Source of the DNA: Xanthomonas cucurbitae
GTDB taxonomy: Bacteria > Pseudomonadota > Gammaproteobacteria > Xanthomonadales > Xanthomonadaceae
Reading direction: 5' to 3'
DNA: 59,234 nucleotides
Assembly: GCF_002939885.1 (NCBI RefSeq)
Contig: NZ_MDED01000015.1
Coordinates: 1 to 59,234 of the forward strand
Shown here: piece by piece, positions 17,098-26,648 of the stretch
Layout: every line of letters begins with the position of its first letter
Position numbering within the stretch: position 1 is the first letter of the stretch
Notes under the pieces: generated by a model
The model's input: only the letters and a program-made list of their open reading frames with translations
Database searches by the model: none
Told to the model about the DNA's origin: nothing
Translations under genes and position numbers: made by a program

Positions 17098-18357
17098 ATG
17101 GCCATTGCTCATCGTTTTGCTTTGCCCTCCCGCCTGCCATTGCGCTTGTGCGCGAGTGCCCTGGCAGTGGCTTTGGTGTGTTCTGCCAGCGTGCAAGCAC
17201 AGACAGTGGAATATGCGGCTCCAGCGACCGTGGCGCCGGCTGGCTGGACGGCCGGTGCGGTGTTGCGCGCACGTTGGGACGTGCGTTTCAACGACGTCGG
17301 CGGCGGCGGCCAACGGCGGACCTCCGATCATCTTTCGTTCGACACCTTCATCCTGAAGGCCGACTTCGACGGCCGCGATTATTTTGCGTCAGCGCAGTAC
17401 CGGTTCTATGGCGGAAGCTTTCTGTATCCAACCACCTCCGGCTATCGCAACTATCCAGGCGAGGTGGGTTTCCCGCTGCAGGCGTACGCCGGTCGCCGGC
17501 TTGCCAATGGCGATCGCATCGCGGTAGGCCTGCCGCCGGTGGTACTGGACGATCAGTACTGGGGTGCGCAGGTGTTGGGTAGCATTGGATTCGTGATCGG
17601 TCTTGAAGAGGTGTATGCCCCGGGCATCACCTACAAGCACGACGGGCCAGGGTATCGCCTGTCCACCGGCTATTACCCGATCTCCACGCCGAACGGCAAG
17701 GGTCTCAGCCGCGATGGTGCCCGCTACTCCACCACGTTCGTGCAGGCCGACGGTTACGTACCCGATGGGACGAATACCTCCGAACGCGATCTGCTGGCCG
17801 CCACCTACGATTGGGATGTAGCCAGTGGTTGCGATGCGAAACTCACTGCCGCAGTGTCCGGCCTGCACTCCCGGCTGGTGGACGAAAGCGGGCTCGGTCA
17901 TCGCGATGGTCAGCGTTTGGCGTATGCCGCCAGTCTCAAGCTGGTGGCCACGTCCTGGAGCGCGAAGTTGCTTGCCGCGCGCCAGCAAATCAACCTGTCG
18001 GGAGTGCGGAACCCTGACATTGTGACCGTCGGCGGCTTCGATGCGTCGTACAACATCGCAACCTGCGGAACCGTGGTGTTTGCGGAATTTGGCATGCCGG
18101 TCACCCTGGGGAGCGAATCGTTCAACACGTACGCCAGCTATTCACGCTTCTTCAAGGACCGGGCCGCGTTCCAGGACAGCGAGCGCTTGACGCTGGGGAT
18201 TGCCTGGAAGCGCGCTGCGTTGCAGATTTCCACCGAGCTACTGGTTGGGCGCAACGATCCCTTCGTCGGTGCCGGCCAATACCTCGGCGGTGCAGCGCAA
18301 GGCGGCGACGGCCGGACGAAGACATCCATTTTCTCGATCATTGGCTACCACTTCTAG
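17098..18357 (+). CDS. Outer-membrane protein, porin/transporter-like
   Basis: A 419-residue exported protein with signal peptide (about 1-35, cleavage near VQAQ), alternating amphipathic strands and a C-terminal aromatic end (SIIGYHF) typical of outer-membrane beta barrels. It resembles the 'phenol meta-pathway' or SphA-like outer-membrane proteins often found at the end of catabolic operons. It closes the catabolic run 93 nt after the decarboxylase-like gene and would give the substrate a route through the outer membrane, working with the NCS1 permease. Confidence 0.75.
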   Translation: MAIAHRFALPSRLPLRLCASALAVALVCSASVQAQTVEYAAPATVAPAGWTAGAVLRARWDVRFNDVGGGGQRRTSDHLSFDTFILKADFDGRDYFASAQYRFYGGSFLYPTTSGYRNYPGEVGFPLQAYAGRRLANGDRIAVGLPPVVLDDQYWGAQVLGSIGFVIGLEEVYAPGITYKHDGPGYRLSTGYYPISTPNGKGLSRDGARYSTTFVQADGYVPDGTNTSERDLLAATYDWDVASGCDAKLTAAVSGLHSRLVDESGLGHRDGQRLAYAASLKLVATSWSAKLLAARQQINLSGVRNPDIVTVGGFDASYNIATCGTVVFAEFGMPVTLGSESFNTYASYSRFFKDRAAFQDSERLTLGIAWKRAALQISTELLVGRNDPFVGAGQYLGGAAQGGDGRTKTSIFSIIGYHF

Positions 18358-18689
18358 AGCGGCCAAGCCCCCTGCTGCGCCGCCGCCAGGCAGGCGTGGC
18401 CGGTGTCCGGGATCGGCATCTACCACGGGTCTGCTGCAGGCCCTGCGCGCCATCCAGGCCAGCGGACGACTGCCTGCGATGAGAGGCCGACTGCGATTGC
18501 TCGCGCGGCGGTCTACGCCAGGCCGAACCAACCAAGGCAGCCGGGTAGTCGCCAGTATGTTCAGCATCCAGACGGAATTGTGGGGTTGCCTATCGCCCCG
18601 CAAAACTCGCGCAGCGGGCCATCCACGCGTGGTCGCACCGATGGCGTTTGTTAAGCTCCAGTCTTTGTGTTCAGATCAAGGCCGACCAG
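18358..18689. other. Intergenic stretch
   Basis: No gene is supported here. No convincing terminator was seen after the outer-membrane protein and no repeat array was noticed. It probably holds the promoter of the symporter gene. Confidence 0.3.
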
Positions 18690-19970
18690 ATGACTGCATC
18701 CCCTGCCGCACGCCGCCCGGGCCTGCCCCTGCACTGGAAGATGGGCATTGGCTTTGCCGTGGGCCTGGTGCTGGGGCTGGCGGTCTACTATCTGGCCGGT
18801 AGCGACGCCGACTGGGTGCGCCTGGCGACCAAGTACGTCACCACGCCGTTTTCGCAGGTTTTCCTCAATCTGATCTTCATGCTGATCGTGCCGTTGCTGT
18901 TTTCGGCACTGGTGATGGGCATCTCCGACATGGGCGACATCCGCGCGCTGGGCCGCGTGGGCTGGCGCACCCTGGGCTACACCGTCGTGCTGTCTGGCAT
19001 TGCAGTGCTGCTCGGTTTGGTGCTGGTCAATGTGCTCAAGCCCGGTGCGGGGGTGGACCCGCAACTGGCCAATCAGCTGATCCAGGAAAATGCCGAGCGC
19101 ACCCGCGAGATCATTTCCAGCTCCGGCACCCAGCCGCAGGGCATGGACATGCTGTTGTCGATCGTGCCCAGCAACGTGATTGCCGCCGCGTCCAGCAATG
19201 GCGCCATCCTGTCGCTGATGTTCTTTGCAGTGATGTTCGGCGTGGGCATGGTGCTGAGCGCCGATGAAAAGGTCGCCACGCTGCGGCGCGGGATCGAAGG
19301 CGTCTTCGAGATCTCGATGACCCTGATCGGCCTGGTGATCCGCCTGGCGCCGTATGCGGTGGCCTGCTTCATGTTCAATCTTGCCGCGCTGTTTGGCTTC
19401 GACCTGCTGATCCGTCTGGGCGCCTACGTGGGCGTGGTCGTGCTGGCGTTGGGGCTGCACATGGTGGTGAGCTACGGGCTGGCGGTGAAGTTTGCCGGGC
19501 GCTCGCCGTTGGGCTTCTTCAAGCAGACCCAGGAAGCCACGTTGATGGCGTTCTCCACGGCGTCCAGCAACGCCACCTTGCCCACCGCCCTGCGCGTGGC
19601 CGACGAGATGGGCCTGCCGCCGCGGGTGTCGCGCTTCGTGCTGACGGTGGGCGCCACCGCCAACCAGAACGGCACCGCGTTGTTCGAGGGCGTGACGGTG
19701 ATCTTCCTGGCGCAGTTCTTCAACGTGGACTTGAGCCTCGGCCAGCAATTCATGGTGATGCTGGTCTGCATCCTGGGCGGCATCGGCACCGCCGGCGTGC
19801 CCTCCGGCTCGCTGCCGGTGGTGGCGCTGATCTGCGCGATGGTGGGGGTCAACCCGGTGGGCATCGGCATGATCCTGGGCGTCAACCACTTCCTGGACAT
19901 GTGCCGCACGGCCTTGAACGTGACCGGGGATCTGGCGCTGACGACCCTGGTGGCCAAGGGCGAGGAATAG
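18690..19970 (+). CDS. Dicarboxylate/amino-acid:cation symporter (DAACS)
   Basis: A 426-residue membrane carrier of the GltP/DctA family. Signature stretches: AFSTASSNATLPTAL (serine-rich hairpin), NQNGTALFEGVTV and GGIGTAGVPSGSLP, then NHFLDMCRTALNV. Such carriers co-transport dicarboxylates or glutamate/aspartate with Na+ or H+ across the inner membrane. The ATG at 18690 was chosen over an upstream frame without ribosome site. It stands alone; the nearby catabolic run produces dicarboxylate-type compounds, but no shared operon signal is seen. Confidence 0.93.
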   Translation: MTASPAARRPGLPLHWKMGIGFAVGLVLGLAVYYLAGSDADWVRLATKYVTTPFSQVFLNLIFMLIVPLLFSALVMGISDMGDIRALGRVGWRTLGYTVVLSGIAVLLGLVLVNVLKPGAGVDPQLANQLIQENAERTREIISSSGTQPQGMDMLLSIVPSNVIAAASSNGAILSLMFFAVMFGVGMVLSADEKVATLRRGIEGVFEISMTLIGLVIRLAPYAVACFMFNLAALFGFDLLIRLGAYVGVVVLALGLHMVVSYGLAVKFAGRSPLGFFKQTQEATLMAFSTASSNATLPTALRVADEMGLPPRVSRFVLTVGATANQNGTALFEGVTVIFLAQFFNVDLSLGQQFMVMLVCILGGIGTAGVPSGSLPVVALICAMVGVNPVGIGMILGVNHFLDMCRTALNVTGDLALTTLVAKGEE

Positions 19971-19971
19971 G

Positions 19972-20089
19972 GAATCGGGAATCGAGAATCGAGAATCGAG
20001 AATCGGTAAAAGCGGGCTGGCGCGAAGGTGAGCCCATCGACCAACCCGCAACGCTGCATCCGATTCCCGATTCCCGATTCCCGATTCCC
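19972..20089. repeat. Inverted pair of heptamer arrays
   Basis: Directly after the symporter stop, about five copies of GAATCGA/GAATCGG occur (19972-20006). After 55 nt of other sequence, four perfect copies of GATTCCC follow (20062-20089). The two arrays are near reverse complements and could fold into a long hairpin in the transcript. Related arrays occur at 45513, 48409 and 51817. Confidence 0.8.
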
Positions 20090-20158
20090 GTAACGCTGTG
20101 TATGGGAGAATGAAGGCTCCGCTTCCAGCGGTGTTCCCTTCCGCTTCCATAGACGCCC

Positions 20159-22159
20159 ATGACCCAGCCCACCCGCCGCCAGCTGGCCAACGCCATCCGT
20201 TTTCTTGCCGCAGATGCGGTCGAAGCCGCCAAGTCCGGCCATCCCGGCATGCCGATGGGCATGGCCGATATCGCCGAAGTGCTGTGGAACGATTTCTACC
20301 GGCACAACCCGAACAACCCGCAGTGGTTCAACCGCGACCGTTTCGTGCTGTCCAACGGCCACGGCTCGATGCTGCAGTACGCGCTGCTGCACCTGTCCGG
20401 CTACGACCTGCCGATCGAGCAGCTCAAGCAGTTCCGCCAGCTGCACAGCAAGACCGCCGGCCACCCGGAGCACAGCGAAACCCCGGGCGTGGAGACCACT
20501 ACCGGCCCGCTCGGCCAGGGCTTTGCCAATGCGGTCGGGTTCGCGCTGGCCGAGAAGTTGCTGGCACAGCGCTACAACCGCCCGGAGCTGGAAATCGTCG
20601 ACCACCGCACCTGGGTGTTCATGGGCGATGGCTGCCTGATGGAAGGCATTTCGCACGAAGCCGCCTCGCTGGCAGGCACCTGGGGCCTGGGCAAGCTGGT
20701 GGCGTTCTGGGACAACAACCAGATCTCCATCGACGGCAACACTGCCGGCTGGTTCAGCGACGACACCCCGGCGCGTTTCGAAGCCTATGGCTGGCACGTC
20801 ATCCGCGACGTGGACGGGCATGATGCCGAGAAGATCAAGGCCGCCATCGAGGCGGCGCTGGACAACAGCGACAAGCCCACGCTGGTCTGCTGCCGCACCA
20901 AGATCGGTTTCGGCGCGCCGACCAAGGCCGGCAAGGAATCCTCGCACGGCGCACCGCTGGGCAAGGACGAGCTGGAAGGCGCGCGCAAGGCACTGGAATG
21001 GCCGTATGGCCCGTTCGAAATTCCCGAAGAGATCTACGCCGGCTGGCGCGCCGGTGGCACCGGCACGCTGCGCCAGGCCGAGTGGGAACAGCTGTTCGAC
21101 AAGTACGCCAGGCAGTACACCAGCGAAGCCGATGAGCTGACCCGCCGCTCGCACGGCGAGCTGCCGGCCGACTTCATCGCCCAGGCCGATGCCTACATCG
21201 CCAAGGCGCAGCAAGACGGCCAGACCATCGCCTCGCGCAAGGCCTCGCAGCTGGCCATCGAAGCCTTCGCGCCGCTGCTGCCCGAGTTGATCGGCGGCTC
21301 GGCCGACCTGGCGCATTCCAACCTGACCCTGTGGAAGGCCAGCAAGTCGGTGGCCACCGATGACCCGGACGCCAACTACGTGTATTACGGCGTGCGCGAG
21401 TTCGGCATGACCGCCATTGCCAATGGCCTGGCGCTGCATGGCGGCTTCATTCCGTTCGATGCCACCTTCCTGGTGTTCAGCGATTACGCGCGCAATGGCG
21501 TGCGCATGAGCGCGCTGAATCCGGCGCATGCCATCCATGTGTACACGCACGACTCGATCGGCCTGGGCGAAGACGGCCCGACCCATCAGCCGGTGGAACA
21601 CCTGGCCTCGCTGCGCTACATCCCCAATAACGATGTCTGGCGCCCGGGCGATGCGGTGGAATCGGCAGTGAGCTGGAAGGCCGCGATCACTCGCAAGGAC
21701 GGCCCGAGCTGCCTGATCTTCAGCCGCCAGAACCTGCAGCACCAGCCGCGCAGCGCCGAACAGCTCAAGTTGATCGAACGCGGTGGCTACGTGCTGGCCG
21801 ATGCCGAAGGCGGCACGCCCGATGTGATCCTGATCGGCACCGGTTCGGAGGTGGGCCTGGCGATGGAAGCCAAGCAGACGCTGGATGCGGCGGGGTTGAA
21901 GACGCGCGTTGTTTCGATGCCGTCGACCGATGTGTTCGACCGCCAGGATGCGGCGTACCGCGAACAGGTGCTGCCGAACGCCGTGCGCAAGCGCGTGGCA
22001 GTGGAAGCGGGCGTGACCGGCTTCTGGCGCAAGTACGTGGGCCTGGATGGCGATGTGGTCGGTATCGATACCTTCGGCGCCTCGGCGCCGGCCGATCAGC
22101 TGTACGCGTACTTCAAGATCACGGCCGCGCATGTGGTTGCGGCGGCCAAGGCGCTGTAA
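20159..22159 (+). CDS. tkt: Transketolase
   Basis: A 666-residue thiamine-diphosphate enzyme of the pentose phosphate pathway; it moves two-carbon ketol units between sugar phosphates in the cytoplasm. Family marks: SGHPGMPMG near the start, GHGSMLQY, the ThDP motif [13 protein letters not shown], and the pyrimidine-domain [14 protein letters not shown] and [17 protein letters not shown] stretches. Length is standard. It ends in a strong terminator (22185-22208). An upstream repeat array may influence expression. Confidence 0.97.
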   Translation: MTQPTRRQLANAIRFLAADAVEAAKSGHPGMPMGMADIAEVLWNDFYRHNPNNPQWFNRDRFVLSNGHGSMLQYALLHLSGYDLPIEQLKQFRQLHSKTAGHPEHSETPGVETTTGPLGQGFANAVGFALAEKLLAQRYNRPELEIVDHRTWVFMGDGCLMEGISHEAASLAGTWGLGKLVAFWDNNQISIDGNTAGWFSDDTPARFEAYGWHVIRDVDGHDAEKIKAAIEAALDNSDKPTLVCCRTKIGFGAPTKAGKESSHGAPLGKDELEGARKALEWPYGPFEIPEEIYAGWRAGGTGTLRQAEWEQLFDKYARQYTSEADELTRRSHGELPADFIAQADAYIAKAQQDGQTIASRKASQLAIEAFAPLLPELIGGSADLAHSNLTLWKASKSVATDDPDANYVYYGVREFGMTAIANGLALHGGFIPFDATFLVFSDYARNGVRMSALNPAHAIHVYTHDSIGLGEDGPTHQPVEHLASLRYIPNNDVWRPGDAVESAVSWKAAITRKDGPSCLIFSRQNLQHQPRSAEQLKLIERGGYVLADAEGGTPDVILIGTGSEVGLAMEAKQTLDAAGLKTRVVSMPSTDVFDRQDAAYREQVLPNAVRKRVAVEAGVTGFWRKYVGLDGDVVGIDTFGASAPADQLYAYFKITAAHVVAAAKAL

Positions 22160-22184
22160 CGCCTTGCGTGGTGCTCGAACAAAG

Positions 22185-22208
22185 AAGCCGGCGAAAGCCG
22201 GCTTTTTT
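22185..22208 (+). terminator. Intrinsic terminator of tkt
   Basis: An 8-bp stem AAGCCGGC (22185-22192) pairs with GCCGGCTT (22197-22204) around a GAAA tetraloop, followed by six T (22203-22208). It lies 26 nt after the tkt stop. Confidence 0.9.
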
Positions 22209-22265
22209 GTTGGATTTCGCGAGCCATGCGCAGTGCGTCATCGTTCAACGGATGCCTTGCGTGGC

Positions 22266-23339
22266 TCAGTGCGCCTCGTTGGCCAGCACGGCTGTACGGA
22301 TCCTGGTCAGCACTTTGAGCTGTGCGTCCATCATCGGCGGATTGGGATCGTGTCCTGTGCGTGGCAGCAGGAGAAATTCCTTGCTCGGTGCAGAAAGACC
22401 ATCGAAATAGGCTTTGCTGATGTGCGCCGGAGTGACCAGATCCTGCTCGCCCTGGATCAGATAGACCGGCATGGCTAACTGCGGCCCGAGTGCGCGCAGG
22501 TCGATCTGCGGGCCCATGCCGTCGCCTGCCAGCCCGACGAACTGCAGGAAGGAATAGTCTTCCCCGGCCTCATAGGCTGCGCGGTAGTCGGGCGTGTCGT
22601 AGTCCGCTGCGAAGGTGAACCAGTCTTCCGGTGCCGGGTCGGTACGCAAGGCTTCGTATTTGCGCGTCAGGCGCCTGAGGACTCCGAAGTTGCGTGGGTT
22701 TGTCCAAGGCGGCGGGCCGATCGTCTCCAGCTTGCCGATCGCATCCGCATCGTTGGCTGCGCGGGCCAGGCTCAGTGTCTTGGCGTAGCTCGACGCCATG
22801 TCGTCCTGGTAGTTGACCAGTTGCGCCGTGCCGACATAAGCGTGGAACAGGTTGGGATTCGCCTTGGCGAGAGTGACGGCCAGTGCCGAGCCCCACGACC
22901 CGCCCATCAGGATGAGCTTGGGTTTGCCCAGCCGTTGCGTGGCATAGCGTGCGACCTCGCTACCGTCCTGGGTCAGCCGCTGCATGGTCAGCGACTCGCC
23001 GTCGGCAGGCTTGCTTGCCGCATAGGTCTTGCCGGAACCGCGTTGGTCCCACTGCACGATGGTGAAATCGCGCGTCCAGCTGCCGAACAGGCGATGCGCG
23101 AACGGCGTATTCGGGTTGCCCGGCCCGCCATGGACGATCAGCACCACTGGATTACGGCAGTCCTGGCCTTCGATCGTGACCCATTGCTGGATGCCTCCGA
23201 TCTGGACAAGACCTGCCTCGTGGACGGCGTTGCCGGGGACCCGGCAAGCGTCATTCAACCGCGTTTTTCCTGACTCCTCCGCACGCACTGCCGGCGCGCA
23301 CACCAGCAGTAGAGCGATCGCTACCCAGCATTTCTTCAT
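22266..23339 (-). CDS. Secreted alpha/beta hydrolase, proline-iminopeptidase-like
   Basis: A 357-residue hydrolase with signal peptide (about 1-20, cleavage AVRA/E), so periplasmic or secreted. Peptidase family S33 marks: HGGPG (70-74), DQRGSGKT (98-105), nucleophile GGSWG with Ser148, acid in GEQDLV and His in TGHDP near the end. S33 enzymes release N-terminal proline or other residues from peptides. It stands alone, converging on tkt. Substrate specificity is not readable; esterase activity is possible. Confidence 0.87.
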   Translation of the reverse strand: MKKCWVAIALLLVCAPAVRAEESGKTRLNDACRVPGNAVHEAGLVQIGGIQQWVTIEGQDCRNPVVLIVHGGPGNPNTPFAHRLFGSWTRDFTIVQWDQRGSGKTYAASKPADGESLTMQRLTQDGSEVARYATQRLGKPKLILMGGSWGSALAVTLAKANPNLFHAYVGTAQLVNYQDDMASSYAKTLSLARAANDADAIGKLETIGPPPWTNPRNFGVLRRLTRKYEALRTDPAPEDWFTFAADYDTPDYRAAYEAGEDYSFLQFVGLAGDGMGPQIDLRALGPQLAMPVYLIQGEQDLVTPAHISKAYFDGLSAPSKEFLLLPRTGHDPNPPMMDAQLKVLTRIRTAVLANEAH

Positions 23340-23528
23340 GTGATTCCCGTTGCAGTGCGTTCCGTCATCGCATCAGCCACCTGTTCGGCAGCTCCCGCTG
23401 TGAGTGTCGCGTCTATGCGAGTTCGGCTGCAATGGCTGCGGTTGGACCGGGAGTTGCACCATGCGCCTTTCGCTTGGGTAGCGCTCGCTTGTGTCAAGCA
23501 AATGCTAAATAAACCTCAATCGGCTATT

Positions 23529-23547
23529 TAAAATGCGAATCATTCCC
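23529..23547. promoter_or_regulatory. Fur box
   Basis: These 19 bases match the classic Fur consensus at 13 of 19 positions by hand count, including the core AATG...AATCATT. They lie about 105 nt upstream of a siderophore-receptor start, in an AT-richer patch that would hold its promoter. Iron repression of that receptor is expected. Confidence 0.65.
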
Positions 23548-23652
23548 ATTAAGATAGCGCGCTGCCGCTCTTAGCGCACACCTTTTCCACCCTTGTTGCC
23601 GGCGCGGCGTCTTCGCAGCGCTGGGTCTGATCCGTCTGTGTTGGAGTTCCCG

Positions 23653-25845
23653 ATGATCCGTAGTACCGAGTTGCGTCTTGTTTCCGTGGGCGCGCGTCGC
23701 CACGCCCTGCCGCGCGCTTTGTTCGTCGCGCTGTGCACGCTGGCCGCCGGCCAGGCGTTGGCCGAGACGCCCGTTGCCGCCGCCGCTGCCGAGGTCACCA
23801 CGCTGGACCGGCTCAACGTGCAGGGCGAGCAGGTCAAGGGCTATACCGTGGAGAAGACCACCGCCGGCACCCGCATGAATCTGTCGCTGCGCGAGATTCC
23901 GCAGTCGGTGACGGTGGTGACGCGCGAGCGCATGGACGACCAGAACCTACAAAGCATCAGCGACGTACTCAACAACGTTTCCGGCATCTCGGTTGCGCAA
24001 AGCGATAGCGAGCGGCTGGAGTTCTATGCGCGTGGTTTCTACATCGACAACTACCAGTTCGACGGCATCCCGGCCTACATGGAACAGGCCTGGAGCTACG
24101 GCGACTCCGCGCTGGACGTGGCGTTGTACGAGCGCGTGGAAGTGGTGCGTGGCGCCACCGGCCTGCTGACCGGCTCGGGCAACCCGTCGGCCTCGATCAA
24201 CCTGGTGCGCAAGCATGCGGTCAGCCGCGACTTTACCGGCACCGTGTCGGTGGGTGGTGGTGACTTCAACAAGACCCGCAGCGTGGCCGATGTCACCGTG
24301 CCGCTGAACCCCGAAGGCACCGTGCGTGCGCGCGTGGTCGGCGTCTACCAGGACGGCGAGTCGGACATGGAACGCTACTCGCTGCGCAAGAAGATCGGTT
24401 CGGCCATCATTGATGCCGACCTCACCGACAGCACCTTGCTGAGTGTGGGCTACGAATACCAGAAGAAGGAATCGGACGATGTCACCTGGGGCGGATTCCC
24501 GCTGTTCTTCAGCGATGGCAGCCGCACCCGCTTCGACCGCTCGTTCAACCCGGCGGCCGACTGGACGTTCTGGGACACGCGCCTGCAGCGTACCTTCGCC
24601 AGCCTGCAGCAGAGCTTTGACAGTGGCTGGCTGCTCAAGGCCAATGTGAGCCACGAAAAGACCGAAGCGGCCAATCATCTGTTCTACCCGTTCTATACGA
24701 TCTTTGGCTTCGACCGTGCCACCGGTGGCGGTGTGGTGCCGTATTCGGGCAACTACCAGACCGAGCGCAAGGCCGATGGCGCCGATGTCTATGCCGAAGG
24801 TCCGTTCCAGCTGTTCGGCCGCGAGCATCAGTTGGTGGCCGGCGCCAGCTACAACCGTCGCGAGTACGTCAACAACGGCACCTTCGATTTTCCCGCGCCT
24901 CTGACCAGCTATTTCGGTTGGAATGGCGCCTATCCGGAGCCCAACTGGAACCCGCGCACGCTGCAGAGCGCAGCCACCATCGAACAGAAGGCCGCCTACG
25001 TGGCTGCACGTTTTTCGCTGGCCGACCCGCTGACGCTGCTGGTGGGCGCGCGCTACACCGATTGGCAGATCGATGGCCGCAACGTCGACTTCACCACGCA
25101 GCAGTTGCTGCCGTTTTCCGACACCCAGACCGAAGTCACCCCATATGCCGGCCTGGTCTACGACATCAACGATGTGTGGTCGACCTACGTCAGCTATACC
25201 GAAATCTTCAATCCGCAGACCTTGCGCGATGCCAACGGTGGCTATCTCGACCCGCTGAGCGGGAAGGGCTACGAAGCCGGCGTCAAGGCCGCGTGGTTCG
25301 ACGACCAGCTCAACGCCTCGCTGGCGCTGTTCCGCATCGAGCAGGACAACCTTGGTGTGCCCACCGGTGGCTTTGTTCCCGGCAGCAGCGAGTCCGCTTA
25401 CCAGGCCGCCAATGGCGTGGTGAGCGAAGGCTTCGACCTCGAGGTGTCCGGGCGCCTGACCCAGGGCTGGAATGCCACGGTCGGTGCGTCGCACTACACC
25501 GCGCGTGATTCCGGTGGCGCTTCGATCAACACGCATTTGCCGCGCACCACCATCAAGGTATTCAGCAGCTACACCCCGCAGGGGGCGTGGAGCGACCTGA
25601 CCGTGGGCGGCGGCGTCAACTGGCAGAACCGTTCCTACTACGTGGACCCGGTGTATGGCACCTTCCAGCAGAGTGCCTACGCACTGGTCAGTGCATTTGC
25701 CCGCTACCGCCTGTCGCCGCAGTTCTCGGTGCAACTCAACGTCGACAACCTGCTCGACAAGCACTACCTCTCGCAGTTCAACGGTGGCTATGGCGCGTGG
25801 GGCGCATCGCGCAACGGCATGCTGACCTTCAACTATTCGTTCTGA
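23653..25845 (+). CDS. TonB-dependent siderophore receptor
   Basis: A 730-residue outer-membrane receptor: long signal peptide (about 1-37, ALAE), plug domain (LREIPQSVTVVTRERM; RGFYIDNYQFDGIP; VRGATGLLTGSGNPSASINLVRK), then a 22-strand barrel ending in FNYSF. The plug pattern is that of ferric-siderophore receptors of the FhuE/FpvA group. No N-terminal signalling (STN) domain precedes the plug, so it is not a transcriptional transducer. No siderophore synthesis or ABC genes lie nearby; it may import foreign siderophores. Confidence 0.93.
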   Translation: MIRSTELRLVSVGARRHALPRALFVALCTLAAGQALAETPVAAAAAEVTTLDRLNVQGEQVKGYTVEKTTAGTRMNLSLREIPQSVTVVTRERMDDQNLQSISDVLNNVSGISVAQSDSERLEFYARGFYIDNYQFDGIPAYMEQAWSYGDSALDVALYERVEVVRGATGLLTGSGNPSASINLVRKHAVSRDFTGTVSVGGGDFNKTRSVADVTVPLNPEGTVRARVVGVYQDGESDMERYSLRKKIGSAIIDADLTDSTLLSVGYEYQKKESDDVTWGGFPLFFSDGSRTRFDRSFNPAADWTFWDTRLQRTFASLQQSFDSGWLLKANVSHEKTEAANHLFYPFYTIFGFDRATGGGVVPYSGNYQTERKADGADVYAEGPFQLFGREHQLVAGASYNRREYVNNGTFDFPAPLTSYFGWNGAYPEPNWNPRTLQSAATIEQKAAYVAARFSLADPLTLLVGARYTDWQIDGRNVDFTTQQLLPFSDTQTEVTPYAGLVYDINDVWSTYVSYTEIFNPQTLRDANGGYLDPLSGKGYEAGVKAAWFDDQLNASLALFRIEQDNLGVPTGGFVPGSSESAYQAANGVVSEGFDLEVSGRLTQGWNATVGASHYTARDSGGASINTHLPRTTIKVFSSYTPQGAWSDLTVGGGVNWQNRSYYVDPVYGTFQQSAYALVSAFARYRLSPQFSVQLNVDNLLDKHYLSQFNGGYGAWGASRNGMLTFNYSF

Positions 25846-25895
25846 CCGAGCGCACGTCAAGGCGTTGCCGACCTTACGCCTCGCTGTGTCATTGC

Positions 25896-25921
25896 ACAGG
25901 CACCTTGCAAAAGGTGCCTGT
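25896..25921. terminator. Hairpin between convergent genes
   Basis: A perfect 11-bp stem ACAGGCACCTT (25896-25906) and its complement (25911-25921) enclose a GCAA loop between the ends of the TonB receptor and the M23 peptidase gene. T tracts are weak on both sides, so termination efficiency is uncertain. Confidence 0.6.
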
Positions 25922-25926
25922 CTTGC

Positions 25927-26646
25927 TTACTGCAACGGCTGATCGCCCCGCAGGATGGGGTAGGGGTTCAATGCCTCACCCTTCCACCATTGTTTTTCCG
26001 GTCCCAGGTGGTGGATTTCGAAGTGCAGGTGCGGCGCGGCAGGATTTGCGTTGCCGGTGCTGCCGACATAGCCAATGATCTGGCCACGCGTGATGGACTG
26101 CTTTTCCGCCAGGCCATCGGCGTAACGTTCCAGATGCGCGTAGTAGTAGCAATACGTGCCGCCTGGATCGAATTGATACACGGTCAGGCCACCGCGTTCG
26201 CTGTCGAACAGCTTTTCGACCGTTCCATCAGCGACCGCAAGTACCGGCGTGCCGGTCGGTGCGAGGATGTCGATGGCGTCATGTACGCGGCCTTCGCTGC
26301 GTGCATCGGTGAAGGTGTCCTGCAATTGATCGCGGCCGATGCCTTGTACCGGAATCAGCAGGCCGGCGGGTGTCACCGATGCGGTTGCTGACGGGACAGT
26401 GGCAGCGGCGGGCGCCGGCATGGCCGGCGCAGCGGATGCCGTTGCCGGGGTCACAGGCACGGAGTCAGCCGGCGCCATCGCTGGCGCAGCAGGCGCAGCC
26501 ACGTCCACTGCGGGAGCCGGCGCTGCAACGATGGGCGCGGCACTGGCGGCCACCGGGACCGCTGCTTCCGGTGCATGACGTTCCAGCCACCAGTAGCCGC
26601 CAGCGCCAATCGCCACGCCTGCAATCAAGATCATCAGCAATTTCAT
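25927..26646 (-). CDS. M23-family (LytM) metallopeptidase
   Basis: A 239-residue envelope protein: N-terminal membrane anchor or signal (about 3-19), a low-complexity Ala/Pro linker (about 30-95), then an M23 peptidase domain. Zinc-site motifs: [14 protein letters not shown] and the late HLHFEIHH. The usual first His-x(3)-Asp is present as HDAID. M23 enzymes cut peptidoglycan cross-bridges or activate amidases. It lies 2 nt after an L,D-transpeptidase gene on the same strand, so a peptidoglycan-editing pair is likely. Confidence 0.9.
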   Translation of the reverse strand: MKLLMILIAGVAIGAGGYWWLERHAPEAAVPVAASAAPIVAAPAPAVDVAAPAAPAMAPADSVPVTPATASAAPAMPAPAAATVPSATASVTPAGLLIPVQGIGRDQLQDTFTDARSEGRVHDAIDILAPTGTPVLAVADGTVEKLFDSERGGLTVYQFDPGGTYCYYYAHLERYADGLAEKQSITRGQIIGYVGSTGNANPAAPHLHFEIHHLGPEKQWWKGEALNPYPILRGDQPLQ

Positions 26647-26648
26647 GT

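Noticed and set aside
19472..22132. Minus-strand open frame of almost 900 codons opposite symporter and tkt
   Set aside because: It lies wholly antisense to clear genes and spans the repeat arrays; composition is that of a GC-rich shadow.
23947..25860. Minus-strand frame opposite the siderophore receptor
   Set aside because: Antisense to a complete TonB receptor; no protein-family resemblance.
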